Part shown: piece after piece, positions 30,366 through 39,773 of the stretch
How positions within the stretch are numbered: the stretch's first letter is position 1
Layout of the letters: every line of letters begins with the position of its first letter
From: an uncultured Bacteroidales bacterium
GTDB lineage: Bacteria > Bacteroidota > Bacteroidia > Bacteroidales > Paludibacteraceae
Reading direction: 5' to 3'
Length of the DNA: 63,281 bases
NCBI GenBank assembly: GCA_900321605.1
Contig: ONWR01000009.1
Span: forward strand, 1 to 63,281
Translations under genes and position numbers: made by a program
The notes under the pieces: generated by a model
What the model was told of the DNA's origin: nothing
Seen by the model: the letters and a program-made list of their open reading frames with translations, nothing else
Databases searched by the model: none

Positions 30366-32693
30366 TTAGTGGGCTTCAAGCCAGTTATGGCCGACTCCAC
30401 ATTCGGCGATGAGCGGAACGGAGAGTTGGACGGCATTCTGCATCTCGGAGACGACTATCTCACGCACACGATCGACTTCTTGGACAGGGACGTTGAAATT
30501 GAGTTCGTCGTGAACCTGCATCGTCATCTGGGCTTGCAGTTTCTCCTCTTTTAAACGGCGGTGGATAGAGACCATCGCCATTTTGATGATGTCGGCAGCG
30601 GTTCCTTGAATAGGCGCGTTAACTGCGTTGCGCTCGGCAAACGAACGAACGGTAGCGTTCTGGGAATGAATATCCGGCAAGTATCGCTTGCGTCCGAAGA
30701 GCGTTTCGGCATAGCCTTTCTGACGGGCGAGTTCCTTCTGAGACTCAATATATTCTATCACACGCGGGAAAGCGGCGAAGTAGTCGTCAATCAGCTGTTT
30801 AGCTTCCGTACGGCTGCAATCGAGCTGCTGCGAGAGACCGAAAGCGGAGATACCATAGATGATACCGAAGTTCGCCGTTTTGGCTTTGCGACGCTGGTCT
30901 TTGGAGACCTGTTCAATAGGGAGACCGAAGATCTTAGCAGCCGTAGCGGCGTGGATATCCTGACCGTTGCGGAAAGCCGCAAGGAGATGTTCGTCCTGCG
31001 AGAAATGCGCCATGAGACGAAGCTCAATCTGGCTGTAATCGGCAGAAAGGAAGAGACATCCGTCATCGGGGATAACCGCCTCTCGGATGAACCGTCCGCG
31101 CTCGGAACGAATAGGCAAGTTCTGCAAGTTCGGGTTCGAGGAAGAGAGACGTCCGGTAGCCGTAACGGTCTGATTATAAGTCGTGTGGATCTTTCCGTCA
31201 GCTGCTATATAGCCCGGCAAAGCGGAAATATAGGTGGTGATCAGTTTGCTCAAGGCTCTGTAATCCAAGATCAGTCCGACGATCTCATGTCGGTCTTTGA
31301 GCGCCACTAACACCTCTTCGGAAGTGGAGTACTGCCCGGTCTTCAATTTCTTAGCTTTGCTGTCCAGTTTGAGTTTGTCAAAGAGCAGTTCGCCCACTTG
31401 TTTCGGGCTGTTGATATTGAACGGTCCATCTGAGAGGGAGTAGATACGTTGCTCTATCGTATTCAGTTCTTCGGTCAAGGCTGTCTCCGCCTCTTTGAGT
31501 TTGGCGACGTCAATACGGACACCGGCAGCCTCCATCTCGCGCAGGACTTCCACCAGCGGCAACTCGACGTTGTTATACAGATTCCATAAGTTGGCATCGG
31601 CTTTGAGGGCTTCCCAGTTCGGCTCCTTATAAGGATTGAACGCCACCTCGGGGTTGAGGAGATATTGACAGAGGCGGGCTTCGATGGTGTCAAAAGAATT
31701 TACCGTTTGGTCATTTACCATTTGGTCATTTTGCTCTTCGGGTTCGGCGAAGAGATCGAGCTGATTCGGGTCAACGGTTTTGGCTTTCTTGGAAGGCTGT
31801 TTATCCGCCAAAATTGGCGGATTGATGGACGAGGGTGCGAGTTTCTTGAGAAGGGTGTTGAACTCCAAGTCCTGATAGAGTTTTGTGAGGGCTTCGATGT
31901 TGGGGTCTTTCTTCGCCAGTTGGTTTTCGTCCAAGGCAATCGGCACATCGGTACGAATGGTAGCCAAGAACCGCGAGAAACGGATCTCGTCCATCTGGGT
32001 CTCCACTTTTGTACGGAGCGCACCTTTGATCTCGTCCGTATGGGCAAGCATATTGTCGATGTCTCCGAACTGCTGCAAGAGAGCTACAGCTGTTTTCTCC
32101 CCCACACCTTTGCAGCCCGGGATATTATCGCTGGCATCGCCCATGAGTCCGAGCAGGTCGATGACTTGTTCTTTGCGTTGCAGACCGTATTTATCGCACA
32201 CTTCTTTCGGTCCCATCAGTTCGAAGCCGCCCGTATGACGGGGACGATACATGAACACATGGTCGGAGACGAGCTGTCCGTAGTCCTTATCGGGCGTAGC
32301 CATATAGACCTCAAAACCAGCTTGTTCGCCTTGTTGAGAGAGCGTGCCGATGACGTCATCCGCTTCAAAACCGGGTACTTCCAGCACGGGTATATTCATG
32401 GCTTCCAAAATCTGCTTGATCACAGGCACCGCCTTGCGGATGTCTTCAGGCGTCTCGGGACGCTGCGCTTTGTACTGCTCGTACGCCTCATGACGGAACG
32501 TGCCGCCTTTCGGATCAAAAGCCACACCAACATGTGTGGGGTTGATTTTCTTGAGCAAGTCCTCCAGCGTGACGCAAAAACCAAAGATAGCAGAGGTGTT
32601 TTCCCCCTTGCTGTTCATGCGCGGCGCGCGGATGAATGCGTAGTATGCGCGAAAGATCATCGCATAGGCATCAACTAACAGTAATTTTTTCAT
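30366..32693 (-). CDS. polA: DNA polymerase I lacking the 3'-5' exonuclease domain
   Basis: Residues 1-290 form the 5' nuclease (LLVDAYAMIFRAYYAF, GFEADDVIGTL, GDASDNIPGCKGVGEKTA). The polymerase domain has motif A DYSQIELR, motif B RRKAKTANFGIIYG and motif C QVHDE. Between them are only ~85 residues instead of the ~200-residue 3'-5' exonuclease domain: a Lys/Pro/Asp linker, NDQMVNDQTVNS encoded by a repeat at 31699-31735, and what looks like the last part of the exonuclease domain (EARLCQYLLNPE). At 775 aa it is ~150 shorter than usual Bacteroidales PolA. It acts in Okazaki-fragment processing and repair. Start at 32693 is preferred; 12 further codons (from 32729) are also open. Confidence 0.92.
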   Translation of the reverse strand: MKKLLLVDAYAMIFRAYYAFIRAPRMNSKGENTSAIFGFCVTLEDLLKKINPTHVGVAFDPKGGTFRHEAYEQYKAQRPETPEDIRKAVPVIKQILEAMNIPVLEVPGFEADDVIGTLSQQGEQAGFEVYMATPDKDYGQLVSDHVFMYRPRHTGGFELMGPKEVCDKYGLQRKEQVIDLLGLMGDASDNIPGCKGVGEKTAVALLQQFGDIDNMLAHTDEIKGALRTKVETQMDEIRFSRFLATIRTDVPIALDENQLAKKDPNIEALTKLYQDLEFNTLLKKLAPSSINPPILADKQPSKKAKTVDPNQLDLFAEPEEQNDQMVNDQTVNSFDTIEARLCQYLLNPEVAFNPYKEPNWEALKADANLWNLYNNVELPLVEVLREMEAAGVRIDVAKLKEAETALTEELNTIEQRIYSLSDGPFNINSPKQVGELLFDKLKLDSKAKKLKTGQYSTSEEVLVALKDRHEIVGLILDYRALSKLITTYISALPGYIAADGKIHTTYNQTVTATGRLSSSNPNLQNLPIRSERGRFIREAVIPDDGCLFLSADYSQIELRLMAHFSQDEHLLAAFRNGQDIHAATAAKIFGLPIEQVSKDQRRKAKTANFGIIYGISAFGLSQQLDCSRTEAKQLIDDYFAAFPRVIEYIESQKELARQKGYAETLFGRKRYLPDIHSQNATVRSFAERNAVNAPIQGTAADIIKMAMVSIHRRLKEEKLQAQMTMQVHDELNFNVPVQEVDRVREIVVSEMQNAVQLSVPLIAECGVGHNWLEAH
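31699..31735. repeat. 7/14-bp repeat inside polA linker
   Basis: TTTGGTCATTTACCA is followed by TTTGGTCATTTT, preceded by TTTACCG; units fall on a 7-bp register and lie exactly where the exonuclease domain would be. Confidence 0.75.
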
Positions 32694-32768
32694 TTGGGCA
32701 TTTACAATTTCTTTATTCACTTCGTTCATACGATCTGCTTTGCCGTATGGTTCATTTATTGAACCATT

Positions 32769-33431
32769 TTACCAATTGATGGGCTCCAAGCCGTTCTTAA
32801 TCAGATAGTTATTAGCTGCAGAGAAATGTCCGCAGCCATCAAAACCTCGATAGACAGACAAGGGTGACGGGTGCGAAGTTTGGAGCACTAAGTGTTTCTT
32901 TCGGTCGATGAACTGACCTTTGCGTTGGGCGTATGATCCCCAGAGCATGAAGACCAGATGTTCGCGTTCGTTATTTAGCGCTGTTATCGCAGCGTCCGTC
33001 AGTTCTTCCCAGCCTTTGCCTTGGTGGCTACCGGCTTTATGCGCCTCCACCGTCAGGGTCGCGTTAAGGAGCAAGACACCCTGCTCCGCCCACCGGCGTA
33101 AGTCTCCGCTCTGCGGAATAGGCGTTCCTAAATCCCGATGGATCTCTTTGTAGATATTCATGAGCGAAGGAGGAATCTGGACTCCGTCGGGCACGGAGAA
33201 AGAGAGTCCCATAGCTTGTCCGGGCTCGTGATACGGGTCTTGACCGATGATGACGACCCGCACTTTCTCAAAAGGACAGGAGTCGAACGCATTAAAAATC
33301 AAACCCGCCGGAGGAAAACACCGGCAGGTCTGGTATTGCTGGCGCACATATTGAGTGAGGAGTTCGAAATAAGGCTTGTCAAACTCCGTCTGCAACACGC
33401 GCTGCCAAGATGGATCTATTCGTACTTGCAT
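32769..33431 (-). CDS. ung: Uracil-DNA glycosylase (family 1)
   Basis: 220 aa with GQDPYH (catalytic water-activating Asp), FSVPDGVQIPPSLMNIYKE, LLLNATLTV and HPSPLSVYRG (catalytic His loop), all hallmarks of family 1 Ung. It removes uracil from DNA in base excision repair. ATG at 33431 overlaps the queA stop codon by one base (TGATG), so it is the last gene of the long T9SS-ftsX-queA run. Confidence 0.96.
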   Translation of the reverse strand: MQVRIDPSWQRVLQTEFDKPYFELLTQYVRQQYQTCRCFPPAGLIFNAFDSCPFEKVRVVIIGQDPYHEPGQAMGLSFSVPDGVQIPPSLMNIYKEIHRDLGTPIPQSGDLRRWAEQGVLLLNATLTVEAHKAGSHQGKGWEELTDAAITALNNEREHLVFMLWGSYAQRKGQFIDRKKHLVLQTSHPSPLSVYRGFDGCGHFSAANNYLIKNGLEPINW

Positions 33432-34534
33432 CAATCTACCACTAACATTGCGTCTCCATAGTCACCAAAACGATAGCCTTCCTTCACCGCCTCTTCGTAA
33501 GCGTGCATGGTCTCTTCGTAGCCTGCGAACGCCGCAACCATCAGCAACTGGCTCGACATCGGCATATAGAGGTTCGTGAAGAAACTATTTGCTACCGTGA
33601 AGGTATAAGGCGGATAGATGAACTTATTCGTCCAACCGTCATATTCCTTGAGCTGACCGTTCGTTCCTGCCACATGCTCCATTGCACGCATGATCTCTGT
33701 TCCCACCGCACAGACACGTTTCTGACGCTCATGGGCGTTGTTAACAGCCTCTGCCATGTTTGCCGGAAGGATGATCTGCTCAGACTCCATCTTATTCTTG
33801 GTCAAGTCCTCCACATCGATCTCCTTGAAGATACCGAGCGATATGTGGCTCGTCATAAAGGTCGTCTCAATACCGCGGATCTCCATTCGTTTGAGGAGCT
33901 GTTTGGAGAAATGCAGACCGGATGCCGGAGCTGCGACAGCTCCGATCTTGCTGGCAAAAATGGTCTGGTAACGATCGATATCCATCTCGCGCACAGGCAG
34001 ATCGTGGAAGGTCTCCTCGTACTGCTGCTGGGTCTGCGCATCCATCGGACGACGGATATACTTAGGCAGCGGAGCGCTACCCAAAGCATAGAGATGCGGT
34101 ACAAACTCCTCGTTCTCGTAGTCCGTCAGGAAACGGAACGTACGTCCGCGGCTTGTGGTGTTATCTATCACCTCCGCCACGATCGAAGGATCGTCATCGA
34201 AGGTCAGTTTATTACCAATACGGATCTTACGCGCCGGATCAACCAGCACGTCCCAATAACGCGATCTATGATTCAACTCACGGAGGAGGAAGACCTCAAT
34301 GAGCGCGTTCGTCTTCTCCTTGTGTCCCCAGAGCCGAGCCGGAAAGACCTTCGAATCATTGAAAACGAACAAGTCGCCTTCATCAAAATATTGCACCGTA
34401 TCGGTGACCATCTTATGCTCCACCTCACCGGTCTTGCGGTGCAACACCAACAGACGCGCATCATCGCGATACGCAGCCGGGAATTGAGCAATCAGTTCTT
34501 CAGGCAGTTTAAACTTAAACTGGCTGAGTTTCAT
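33431..34534 (-). CDS. queA: S-adenosylmethionine:tRNA ribosyltransferase-isomerase
   Basis: Starts MKLSQFKFKLPEELIAQFPA and continues DARLLVLHRKTGEVEHKMV, FNDSKVFPARLWG, with AAPASGLHFSKQLL and the C-terminal TVANSFFTNLYMPMSSQLLM. Full length (367 aa). It transfers the ribosyl part of SAM to preQ1 at tRNA position 34, making epoxyqueuosine. The start at 34534 is preferred to 34552 on family grounds. It lies 22 bp after truB. Confidence 0.96.
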   Translation of the reverse strand: MKLSQFKFKLPEELIAQFPAAYRDDARLLVLHRKTGEVEHKMVTDTVQYFDEGDLFVFNDSKVFPARLWGHKEKTNALIEVFLLRELNHRSRYWDVLVDPARKIRIGNKLTFDDDPSIVAEVIDNTTSRGRTFRFLTDYENEEFVPHLYALGSAPLPKYIRRPMDAQTQQQYEETFHDLPVREMDIDRYQTIFASKIGAVAAPASGLHFSKQLLKRMEIRGIETTFMTSHISLGIFKEIDVEDLTKNKMESEQIILPANMAEAVNNAHERQKRVCAVGTEIMRAMEHVAGTNGQLKEYDGWTNKFIYPPYTFTVANSFFTNLYMPMSSQLLMVAAFAGYEETMHAYEEAVKEGYRFGDYGDAMLVVD

Positions 34535-34556
34535 ATCGTTAGCTTTGTACATATTC

Positions 34557-35276
34557 TTATTTATCGTCGTTTAGACTATTCGGTTCGTAATGATTCAGTT
34601 CATCCAAAAAGGTCTCAATTGAGAGACAATCCTCCACACGCGTGTCACCAACTCGTGTTCGTCTCAGAGCGATGAGGTGTGCGCCGGAGTGCAGACGTTC
34701 TCCTATATCCCTTGCCAACGCGCGGATATACGTGCCCTTGGAGCACACAACACGGATAGTCAGCTGCATCTTCTCTTCGTCAAACGCCAAGACTTCTATC
34801 TCATCGATGACCAAGAGCCGCGGTTTGAGTTCCACCTCTTCTCCTTTGCGGGCAAACTCATACGCCCGTTTGCCGTTGATCTGGATAGCCGAGAAAACCG
34901 GCGGTACTTGCCACTGTTCACCAAGGAAAGTCGGAATAGTCTCATCAATCAACTCGCGCATGATATGCGCCGTCGGATACGTGGCATCGATCGCTTTCTC
35001 CAAGTCATAACTCGGTGTAGTGGCTCCTAACTGGAGCGTAGCTACGTATTCCTTGACATCGTATTGGAGTTGGTCAATGAGCTTGGTTTTCTTGCCCGTA
35101 CAGACAATCACCACACCTGTTGCCAGAGGATCCAAGGTTCCCGAATGACCGACTTTCAGTTTCTTTTTACCTAATTTACGACAGAGGTTATACCGTATTT
35201 TTGCCACCAGATCGAACGATGTCCAATGCAGCGGCTTATCGAACGCCAATACCTCGCCTTGCTCAAAATCCCACAT
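34557..35276 (-). CDS. truB: tRNA pseudouridine(55) synthase
   Basis: Begins MWDFEQGEVLAFDKPLHWTSFDLV and contains VGHSGTLDPLATGV with the catalytic Asp, YDLEKAIDATYP and the RVVCSKGTYIRALARDIG segment. 239 aa. It converts U55 in the T loop of tRNAs to pseudouridine. One base separates it from uppP upstream. The 30 codons before this ATG overlap uppP and are not used. Confidence 0.96.
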   Translation of the reverse strand: MWDFEQGEVLAFDKPLHWTSFDLVAKIRYNLCRKLGKKKLKVGHSGTLDPLATGVVIVCTGKKTKLIDQLQYDVKEYVATLQLGATTPSYDLEKAIDATYPTAHIMRELIDETIPTFLGEQWQVPPVFSAIQINGKRAYEFARKGEEVELKPRLLVIDEIEVLAFDEEKMQLTIRVVCSKGTYIRALARDIGERLHSGAHLIALRRTRVGDTRVEDCLSIETFLDELNHYEPNSLNDDK

Positions 35277-35277
35277 A

Positions 35278-36084
35278 TCAGCAAACAGTTGCAATAATAG
35301 CGGTAGAACCGATGATTGCGCAGTAGATCGCAAACCAGATGAGGCGTTGACGGCGAACAATCTCAATCATGAAACGGCAGGCAAAACAGCCGGTGACGAA
35401 AGCAGCCACAAATCCCACCAAGGCAGGAACCATGCCTAACTCGCTGGTCATCTCGCCTTTTAGCAGTTTGAGCAGATCGAGGAAAGCTTCTCCTAAAATA
35501 GGGATAAGTACCATCAAAAAAGAGAACTGCGCTACACTCTCTTTCTTCACACCGCATAGCAAACCGGTAGCAATCGTTGAACCAGAACGGCTCAGACCCG
35601 GCAGTACAGCACATGCTTGCGCGATGCCGATGATGATAGCATCCTTGTAGCCCACTTCATGACCTGCTCCTTGGCGTTTTTTCTGCAACCATTCGCTGAG
35701 CGCCAACAGCAGAGCCGTGATCAACAAGCATATACCGACCAGCAAAAGACCGTTACCAAAGAAAGCTTCTACTTGGTCTTTGAAGAACATCCCAACGATG
35801 AAGACAGGGATCATGGAGACTAATATCTTCGCCACATAGTCTTTCTCTTTGTTCCATTTTGGGGTAGTGAACGTGCCGCCAAACAGCTGCAATACCTCAC
35901 GCCAAAGCACTACAAGCGTAGAGAGCACCGTAGCAACATGCACTACGATAGCGAACGTGAGGTTCTCTTCTCCGGAAGTACCCAATAAGACCTGACCGAT
36001 CTCCAGATGTCCCGAAGACGAAACCGGCAGGAACTCCGTCAAGCCCTGCAGTATGCCTAATATCAATGCTTCTAACCAACTCAT
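35278..36084 (-). CDS. uppP: Undecaprenyl-diphosphatase
   Basis: 268 aa polytopic membrane protein starting [27 protein letters not shown], the BacA/UppP signature with its catalytic Glu, and a second motif [15 protein letters not shown] near 160-175. It recycles the peptidoglycan lipid carrier. It overlaps the DUF3098 gene by 4 bases (ATGA). Confidence 0.96.
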   Translation of the reverse strand: MSWLEALILGILQGLTEFLPVSSSGHLEIGQVLLGTSGEENLTFAIVVHVATVLSTLVVLWREVLQLFGGTFTTPKWNKEKDYVAKILVSMIPVFIVGMFFKDQVEAFFGNGLLLVGICLLITALLLALSEWLQKKRQGAGHEVGYKDAIIIGIAQACAVLPGLSRSGSTIATGLLCGVKKESVAQFSFLMVLIPILGEAFLDLLKLLKGEMTSELGMVPALVGFVAAFVTGCFACRFMIEIVRRQRLIWFAIYCAIIGSTAIIATVC

Positions 36085-36293
36085 TTCTTTGCGCGGAATA
36101 AGATAGCAAAAATCATACTCACAAAGCCGAAGAGTGAGATCATCGGACCCAACGTGATACGGCGGAAGGAGAAAATATCGGGATTATAGACCTCACCGGA
36201 CGGTTCGCCCACCATGAGGCAGAAACCAAGCACGATGATAGCAAACGAGACGGCTATCAGGATGAGGTTCAATTTAGGTAATGTCTGTTTCAT
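36081..36293 (-). CDS. DUF3098 small membrane protein
   Basis: 70 aa with two hydrophobic segments (about 9-27 and 50-66) separated by a loop with [10 protein letters not shown], the DUF3098 pattern. In Bacteroidetes this gene is regularly found between ftsX and uppP, as here. Function unknown; an inner-membrane accessory to FtsX or cell wall synthesis is a guess from position. Confidence 0.85.
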   Translation of the reverse strand: MKQTLPKLNLILIAVSFAIIVLGFCLMVGEPSGEVYNPDIFSFRRITLGPMISLFGFVSMIFAILFRAKK

Positions 36294-36297
36294 AAAA

Positions 36298-36335
36298 TGT
36301 CAAATCTCAAATATCAAATGTCAAATCATCAAATC
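36298..36335. repeat. Heptamer array between ftsX and DUF3098
   Basis: TGTCAAA, TCTCAAA, TATCAAA, TGTCAAA in strict 7-bp register, then TCATCAAATC. Occupies essentially the whole gap. Confidence 0.9.
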
Positions 36336-37189
36336 TCGTAGAGCGAGTTATTATCCATGCGGATGTAGCGACCTGTGGCGATGAGAGAAGCAAAGAGCGT
36401 GATCAGCAAACCACTGCCAAGCACCACGGCGCATACAAAGGATATATTCTGCCACGTGATCGGGAAGAGGAACAAGCCCATTTCGTACTCCACATAATAG
36501 ACCAATCCGCTCAGCACGATCAGCGCTACTATTCCGGCAATCAGCCCCATCAACATATTGCGCAACACAAACGGACGACGTGTCACCCAAGACGTGGCAC
36601 CCACCAGCGTCATTGTGTTGATGATAAAGCGTTTGGAATAAATCTGCAAACGGATAGTATTGACAATCAACACCATGGACACTAACAGTAGCAGCAAAGC
36701 CACACCTAACAGGATATACGAGAAATCATGTACGTTACGGTTTATCAGATCGGTCAAATCCCGCGGATAGAGCACCTCAGAAATATACGGCAGCGACTCC
36801 AAACGCTCTGCTTCTTGCGCTAAACTGTCCGGATTGCTATAAAGCTCGGACGGATGAATCTCATAACTGGCAGAAAGAGGATTGTATCCCAAGAACGCCG
36901 TTGGATCTTCTCCCAACGAGACAATATGCTCCTGCAAGGCTTCTTCTTTGGATACATAGCGGAAACTGCTATATCCTTCGCTTGCCTCCAACATACGCTC
37001 CAAACGGGCACACTGCGTGCTATCCGCCTCTTGAGACAAGACGGCTGTGATGGTCACGTTCTCGCGCATACGCGTAAGAAGCGCTCCTGCCGACAGCAGG
37101 AGCACACATTCTATTCCTATCAGGCAAAGCACCAGCGATACGCTGACGCCTGCCGTCATATAGGAGTTTCTAAAGCGATGCTTACGCAT
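36329..37189 (-). CDS. ftsX: Cell division protein FtsX
   Basis: 286 aa with one transmembrane helix near the N-terminus, a periplasmic domain of ~130 residues (with YVSKEEALQEH and the ISEVLYPRDLTDLI end), and three C-terminal helices; the FtsX permease signature is visible in VLIVNTIRLQIYSKRFIINTMTLVGAT. With FtsE it would regulate peptidoglycan hydrolysis at division; ftsE is not in this window. Its ATG shares a base with the gldN stop codon, tying cell division to the T9SS operon. Confidence 0.93.
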   Translation of the reverse strand: MRKHRFRNSYMTAGVSVSLVLCLIGIECVLLLSAGALLTRMRENVTITAVLSQEADSTQCARLERMLEASEGYSSFRYVSKEEALQEHIVSLGEDPTAFLGYNPLSASYEIHPSELYSNPDSLAQEAERLESLPYISEVLYPRDLTDLINRNVHDFSYILLGVALLLLLVSMVLIVNTIRLQIYSKRFIINTMTLVGATSWVTRRPFVLRNMLMGLIAGIVALIVLSGLVYYVEYEMGLFLFPITWQNISFVCAVVLGSGLLITLFASLIATGRYIRMDNNSLYEI

Positions 37190-38151
37190 TAATATTCCCA
37201 AAGGTCTTGTTCGAAATTCAGCAATTCGGTAGCAATACGATCTTGCTCCTGACGAATGCCGGTAATATCGTTGTGTTTATAATCCGGAATCCAACGGTTG
37301 TACATATTGCCCTCACCGACGATATAGGACGTATAGAGACGTTTCTGGAAGAACTCATCAAACGTCACACGTTTCACCTCGTTGCGGTTAGGAATAGCAT
37401 ACTGCATTGCCAAATATGGACGCAAGTTATCAAACGGAATCCAGAACATGATCGACTCACGGAGCGAAGACATAATCTTCGCACTATCCTGCGTACTGAT
37501 CAATACCGGATGCAGCGGTGCAATTGCCATGATCTTCTGGTGCATACGGCTTGTGTGCTTATCGAAGAACACAACCTCCTGAATCAAATATTTCAATTGG
37601 TTTCTGACTGCATCTTGGAATGAATAAGGCTGCGCACGCAACTCATCGGTGATACTATCGTAGTTAACGAGCATAGCCGTAGAACGACTGATATCAAAAT
37701 AGGTATCGTCATCCGAGTGATCTTCGGTCTTATCCACCGGCATGAATGCATCCATAGGAATCTGCTGCTTGGTAAACGGCGGCTGATTCTTAAAGCTCGG
37801 CTTGATTGTCTCTGGATCACGCGGATAGATTTGCAAACCATCTACTACTGCATCCAAAATCACCTTAAACAAGTTACGATAGTCCGGATCATCCACACGT
37901 GTCGGGAAATAGAGCTGATAGTTCTGCTTATAACGCATATCGATGATACGATATACGTAACGCGCCCAAATCACGTCATCTATACGGTGATCCACCATGA
38001 CGATAGTATCATGAGCCTCAGAATACTCCTCCGTTTGGATACGCGCTGTACCCAACTCATCGAAGAACGAGATGACCTGATGCTGCGCTTGAGCCGTTAC
38101 AACGCCCAACAGCAAACATGCGACAAAACTTAATTTCTTTATCATAATCAT
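37189..38151 (-). CDS. gldN: Type IX secretion protein GldN/PorN
   Basis: 320 aa with a signal peptide (MIMIKKLSFVACLLLGVVTAQA) and a GldN-type domain: DDVIWARYVYRIIDMRYKQNYQLYFPT, YPRDPETI, WIPFDNLRPYLAMQYAIPNRNEVKRVTFDEFFQ. It is a periplasmic component that forms a ring with GldK/PorK under the outer membrane. It follows gldM by 6 bp and overlaps ftsX by one base. Confidence 0.94.
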   Translation of the reverse strand: MIMIKKLSFVACLLLGVVTAQAQHQVISFFDELGTARIQTEEYSEAHDTIVMVDHRIDDVIWARYVYRIIDMRYKQNYQLYFPTRVDDPDYRNLFKVILDAVVDGLQIYPRDPETIKPSFKNQPPFTKQQIPMDAFMPVDKTEDHSDDDTYFDISRSTAMLVNYDSITDELRAQPYSFQDAVRNQLKYLIQEVVFFDKHTSRMHQKIMAIAPLHPVLISTQDSAKIMSSLRESIMFWIPFDNLRPYLAMQYAIPNRNEVKRVTFDEFFQKRLYTSYIVGEGNMYNRWIPDYKHNDITGIRQEQDRIATELLNFEQDLWEY

Positions 38152-38157
38152 ATGGTA

Positions 38158-39726
38158 TTAATTCAATGTGAATACAAGCGGAGCCAGACGCATTTCCTGA
38201 CCACCCGGGCCCACTGCACGAGCATCTTGGATAATCACGACACCACCTTTTTTCAGTTTACCAATCTGTTTCAACTGATCTGGGGTGAACTTGTTTCCGT
38301 TGGATTGCGAAGTCATTCCGTTGATAATAGCACGGAAGCTGGTTACCTTAAACGGCAGGTTGAGCAGACCGTCAGGACCATACGAGGCGGTAATAGCACC
38401 GGAAGAGTGAGTCAGCGTGCTAAGCGCGATATTACCCGTAGTGTACTCTTTCTCTTTAGCAGAGAACCAAGCCTGCGGGTTCGGTAGCGCTTTCACACGA
38501 TATTCCCTGCTGCCCATTGGTTGCATCTTACCGTCCAATTCAGCGGATACGTTAATGGTGACGCTCTTGGCGTTCTCACCCGGTACAATAACCCATAAAC
38601 CGCCTTGCTGTTTAACCTGCGCACCACTGACACTTACCTTCACTTTATCATTAGATACACCCGGTACCGAGATCGAGAACTTGTTCTCATACTTACGGTA
38701 CATGATGTTGAGGTCGGTATTCGAAATCGTCACAGCCGGTTCGCCAACGCTATATTCGCTCTGGAAATTCAAGTTCTCCATAGCACCCGTCAGCGGGTTC
38801 TGATAAGCGATATAACCCGAGTATTTCTTGAGACCCACACCGGTAGCAGCAACCTCGTAAATACCCTGATCGTTAATACGCTGACCCTCGATATAGTACT
38901 CCGGACGCTGCGTTGAATCGACAGCCGCAAGAATAATCTGCGCAGTATATTTACCACCACGGATGACATAGTTCGAGTTCGGGATCACGTATGCGTTCAG
39001 TTTGTTTACACGCAAGTCACCTGCATCGGTACGATCCATCAAATACTGGATCAACTGACCCTCGGTTGTACGTACATCGTTCTGCATCTTGGTCAAGATA
39101 GTGATCGAAGCGCCGACAGGCATACCGTCAAACACAGCTACTTCCCAGTCGCAGGAGTCTTTCTCATGCGCGTTATATCCACGCTCGGTTGCCAAAGCAG
39201 TCTGAATAGCGTTACGCAACTCAGCATCATTCTCTGCCAACTCAGAAGCATAATCACGGTAGTAAGCCACTATCTGTTTGAGGATAGTACCATTACCTTG
39301 CACGATAGCATACTGACCTGTCACATCCAAGTTAGAGTTACTCTCGATATGCATAGTCGGGTCAATACCCTGTGCTTTAAAATTGTCCACGCGTTTCTGG
39401 CCATCTGCCAAAATAGCGATGTGCTCCTTAAAATTCTGAATATAGTTATAGAGCGAGTCTGCACGTTTCTGAACCTCAGCTGCCTTGTCGAACCACTCTT
39501 GCGTTTTCTCGGGGTTAGCTTCATTAGCCGCCTTGAAATCGCGATAAAGCTTCTCGTTTCGAGTGTCCGTAGCAGCGATAGAGGAGTGCAAACTATTGTC
39601 TACCAATGTAAAACCATTGAGGATATCCGTACTTACGTTCAACGCCAACATGGCGGTGAGCACCAAGTACATCATACCAATCATTCGTTGTCTCGGGGTT
39701 TCCGGACAGTTTTTTGCTCCACCCAT
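38158..39726 (-). CDS. gldM: Type IX secretion protein GldM/PorM
   Basis: 522 aa; starts MGGAKNCPETPRQRMIGMMYLVLTAMLALNVS, the single transmembrane segment of GldM, followed by a helical region and periplasmic beta domains (YIAYQNPLTGAMENLNFQSEYSVGEPAVTIS; the C-terminal GGVVIIQDARAVGPGGQ). With GldL it forms the proton-driven motor that energises type IX secretion across the periplasm. Full length and intact. Confidence 0.95.
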   Translation of the reverse strand: MGGAKNCPETPRQRMIGMMYLVLTAMLALNVSTDILNGFTLVDNSLHSSIAATDTRNEKLYRDFKAANEANPEKTQEWFDKAAEVQKRADSLYNYIQNFKEHIAILADGQKRVDNFKAQGIDPTMHIESNSNLDVTGQYAIVQGNGTILKQIVAYYRDYASELAENDAELRNAIQTALATERGYNAHEKDSCDWEVAVFDGMPVGASITILTKMQNDVRTTEGQLIQYLMDRTDAGDLRVNKLNAYVIPNSNYVIRGGKYTAQIILAAVDSTQRPEYYIEGQRINDQGIYEVAATGVGLKKYSGYIAYQNPLTGAMENLNFQSEYSVGEPAVTISNTDLNIMYRKYENKFSISVPGVSNDKVKVSVSGAQVKQQGGLWVIVPGENAKSVTINVSAELDGKMQPMGSREYRVKALPNPQAWFSAKEKEYTTGNIALSTLTHSSGAITASYGPDGLLNLPFKVTSFRAIINGMTSQSNGNKFTPDQLKQIGKLKKGGVVIIQDARAVGPGGQEMRLAPLVFTLN

Positions 39727-39773
39727 TGCTGAAGTGTTTTATTTGTTTTTACTTAGTTTGCTGTTATGAATGC

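Noticed and set aside
30260-30436. 59-codon N-terminal extension of the DUF4886 protein
   Set aside because: It reads through the 11-bp array and the end of polA; translation is low-complexity.
31665-32678. Long plus-strand ORF (337 codons) opposite polA, and similar ones opposite queA (33503-34675), gldK (40623-41951), the PL9 gene (19321-20145) and the giant gene (55653-56942)
   Set aside because: All lie antisense to clearly recognised genes, have Arg/His/Val-rich unnatural composition and no family motifs; they are by-products of codon usage.
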